A stretch of DNA of 64,000 bases from Geothrix sp. (lineage in GTDB: Bacteria; Acidobacteriota; Holophagae; Holophagales; Holophagaceae). Within the stretch, counting starts at the first letter, position 1. Every line of letters starts with the position of its first letter. Made by a program: the position numbers and the translations under genes. Below, one piece after another: positions 62,368 to 64,000 of the stretch. Below the pieces are notes generated by a model, which saw nothing but the letters and a program-made list of their open reading frames with translations, was not told the origin of the DNA and did not search any database. Location of the stretch: the NCBI GenBank assembly GCA_019449415.1, contig JAGRPP010000013.1, positions 59,613-123,612 on the forward strand, in the 5' to 3' direction.

Positions 62368-63840
62368 ATGTTCGAATCCGCGGAACTTGGCCACAAGGTG
62401 TCGAAAGAGGTCTGGGACAGGGAGGTTCCCGCGTTGCGGGAAGCGCTGCTGGACGCGCAGTACGACCTGGCCGCGGCGAAGTTCCCCGTGGTCATCCTGG
62501 TGGCGGGCGTCGACGGGGCCGGCAAGAGCGAGACCGTGAACACCCTCAACGAGTGGATGGATCCACGCCACATCCAGACCCATGGCCTGGCGGAGCCTTC
62601 GGACGAGGAGCGCGAGCGGCCGCACATGTACCGGTACTGGCGGATGCTCCCGCCCAAGGGGAAGATCGGCATCTTCGACGGGTCCTGGTACACCTGGCCG
62701 ATCCTGGAGCGGGCCTGTGGCCGCAGCAAGACCTCGGACCTGGACCAGGACATGGCCCGGGTGGCGCGCTTCGAGCAGATGCTCATCCACGAAGGCGCCC
62801 TGGTGCTGAAGTTCTGGATGCATCTGGGCAAGGACGCCCAGAAGAAGCGGCTGAAGGGCCTGGAGAAGGATCCCAAGACCCGCTGGCGGGTGACGCCCCG
62901 CGACTGGAAGCACTTCGAGATGTACGACACCTTCCGCCAGGTGTCCGAACGGGCCCTGCGCGCCACGAGCACCGGGGACGCACCCTGGATCGTGGTGGAG
63001 GCCACGGACGCCCGCTACCAGCGCCTCACGGTGGGGAAGATCCTGCTGGAGCGCCTCCGCGCCCGCCTGGACCACCCCGCCCCGGTGGTGCCGGTGATCC
63101 CCGCGCATCCGCGCCCGTCCCTGGACGGCATGAATGTGCTCAGGGCCCTGGATCTGACGAAGCGGCTGGACAAGAAGGACTACGAGGACGAGCTGCTCAC
63201 GCTGCAGGGCCGGCTGAACCTGCTCACCCGCCATCGGAACTTCCAGAAGCACGCCGTGGTGCTGGTGTTCGAGGGCGTGGACGCCGCGGGGAAGGGGGGT
63301 GGCATCCGCCGGATCACCCAGGCCCTGGACGCCCGCATGTACCACATCCACCCCATTGCGGCACCCACGGAGGAAGAGCGGGCCCAGCCCTACCTCTGGC
63401 GCTTCTGGCGGCACCTCCCACGGCGGGGCCGGGTGGCCATCTTCGACCGCAGCTGGTACGGCCGGGTGCTGGTGGAGCGGGTGGAGGGCTACTGTGCCGA
63501 GACAGACTGGCAGCGGGCCTACAGCGAGATCAACGAGTTCGAGGATCAGATCGTCCGCAGCCGGAGCCTGCTGCTCAAGTTCTGGCTCTCCATCAGCCAG
63601 GAGGAGCAGCTCCGCCGCTTCGAGGAGCGCCAGGCCACGCCCTTCAAGCGCTTCAAGATCACCGAGGAGGACTGGCGCAACCGCGAGAAGTGGCCAGCCT
63701 ATGAGGCCGCCATCTGCGACATGCTCGACCGCACCAGCACCGAGATCGCCCCCTGGACCCTCGTCGAGAGCGAGGACAAGTACTACGGGCGGATCAAGAT
63801 CCTGAAGACGCTGGTGCAGCGGCTGGAGGACGAGCTGTAG
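62368..63840 (+). CDS. Two-domain PPK2, polyphosphate:AMP phosphotransferase (class II)
   Basis: 490 aa with two fused PPK2 domains. Domain 1 (about 1-230) has Walker A GVDGAGKS (47-54) and IGIFDGSWYTWPIL. Domain 2 (about 265-490) has GVDAAGKGGGIRR, VAIFDRSWYGRVLVERVEG and KFWLSISQEEQLRRFEER. Only domain 2 keeps the DRSWYxRVLVERVE motif that marks catalytic PPK2 domains. Such fusions make ADP from AMP using polyphosphate. Cytoplasmic. The IS481-family element begins 20 bases after its stop. Confidence 0.92.
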   Translation: MFESAELGHKVSKEVWDREVPALREALLDAQYDLAAAKFPVVILVAGVDGAGKSETVNTLNEWMDPRHIQTHGLAEPSDEERERPHMYRYWRMLPPKGKIGIFDGSWYTWPILERACGRSKTSDLDQDMARVARFEQMLIHEGALVLKFWMHLGKDAQKKRLKGLEKDPKTRWRVTPRDWKHFEMYDTFRQVSERALRATSTGDAPWIVVEATDARYQRLTVGKILLERLRARLDHPAPVVPVIPAHPRPSLDGMNVLRALDLTKRLDKKDYEDELLTLQGRLNLLTRHRNFQKHAVVLVFEGVDAAGKGGGIRRITQALDARMYHIHPIAAPTEEERAQPYLWRFWRHLPRRGRVAIFDRSWYGRVLVERVEGYCAETDWQRAYSEINEFEDQIVRSRSLLLKFWLSISQEEQLRRFEERQATPFKRFKITEEDWRNREKWPAYEAAICDMLDRTSTEIAPWTLVESEDKYYGRIKILKTLVQRLEDEL

Positions 63841-63859
63841 GAGAAATCCCCACGCTAGA

Positions 63860-64000
63860 TGTAAGTGCCAATCAGGTTGTTCACCCGAGCTGATCTGGGA
63901 AGCTGAAAGTGCGACCAAACAGCTCTCAGAGGTGCTCGGGTGAACCTCCACAGTTCAGCAAAGACATGCCCTGCCAGTCGAGCCTTATTGATCCGGCGAG
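63860..64000 (+). mobile_element. Left end of an IS481-family insertion sequence (runs off the window)
   Basis: The terminus starts TGTAAGTGCC directly after GCTAGA (63854-63859). This agrees with the TGT ends of IS481-family elements and the NCTAGN target known for IS481. A transposase reading frame opens at 63940. A perfect 12-bp inverted repeat (GTTCACCCGAGC 63879-63890, GCTCGGGTGAAC 63934-63945) lies in the leader. Confidence 0.75.
63940..64000 (+). CDS. IS481-family transposase, N-terminal fragment (truncated by the window edge)
   Basis: Only 20 codons are visible: VNLHSSAKTCPASRALLIRR. This matches the usual IS481 transposase opening (MNxHKNARLTPxxRxxLVRRV pattern). GTG start with AGAGGTG upstream. 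The start codon falls inside the right arm of a 12-bp inverted repeat, so it would be paired in any transcript that begins outside the element. Confidence 0.7.
   Translation, partial: MNLHSSAKTCPASRALLIRR

Overview
The window is high in G+C (by eye about two thirds), densely coded on both strands and bacterial. Several traits together point to Acidobacteriota, most likely class Holophagae and a Geothrix-like organism: tandem S46 dipeptidyl peptidases, secreted M4, M6 and M28 peptidases, Oar-like TonB receptors with an N-terminal carboxypeptidase-regulatory-like domain, multiheme c-type cytochromes beside porins, and two RND metal-efflux operons. This placement is an inference from gene content, not from a marker-gene comparison.

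Layout. 1-2.8 kb (minus): a truncated outer-membrane beta-barrel gene, then a tight porin / tetraheme cytochrome c / HAMP membrane protein operon. 2.9-8.8 kb (minus): a tripartite RND efflux operon (small Cys-rich secreted protein, TolC, adaptor, pump). 8.9-13.2 kb (plus): two S46 peptidases. 13.2-18.9 kb: a DNPH1-like nucleotide hydrolase, a MarC-family protein, a Tat-exported aldo/keto reductase, a patch of small hypothetical genes, a nitrilase-family amidase and a DAO-type oxidoreductase. 19.1-27.1 kb (plus): a second efflux operon of the heavy-metal (CusCBA) type, with the same kind of Cys-rich leader gene and a tail of small exported YHS-like metal-binding proteins. 27.3-29 kb: an M4 metallopeptidase. 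29-36 kb: a Nudix hydrolase and Rel (p)ppGpp enzyme, a TrmN6-like methyltransferase, a B12-binding radical SAM protein and a MotA/MotB-type pair. 36-41 kb: a double FKBP isomerase, an M28 peptidase, a SnoaL-like protein, an M6-like peptidase and a double-receiver protein. 41.4-44.4 kb: lepA with a duplicated, palindrome-interrupted 3' end, then a MshEN-domain protein. 44.4-52.2 kb: a three-gene phosphorelay (DHp-like protein, OmpR regulator, CusS-like kinase) followed by two TonB-dependent receptors. 52.3-63.8 kb: miaB, an aldose-epimerase homologue, a GH19-like protein, tRNA-Leu(TAA), two small cytochromes c, a PcrA/UvrD helicase, a TIGR01777 epimerase, a COG2509-type flavoprotein, a TonB-C protein and a two-domain PPK2. 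The window ends inside the left end of an IS481-family element.

How the genes fit together. Two functions dominate: envelope metal handling (two RND pumps, exported Cys-rich and YHS-like proteins, a CusS-like two-component system, TonB receptors) and extracellular protein breakdown (S46, M4, M6, M28). Small cytochromes and the porin/tetraheme pair suggest envelope electron transfer.

The most unexpected signal is compositional: reading the whole window I found no ACGT tetranucleotide, and codon choice bends to avoid it. The second is the lepA tail duplication with an in-frame palindromic insert. No rRNA, CRISPR array or prophage was seen. No gene-free stretch exceeds about 240 bases.
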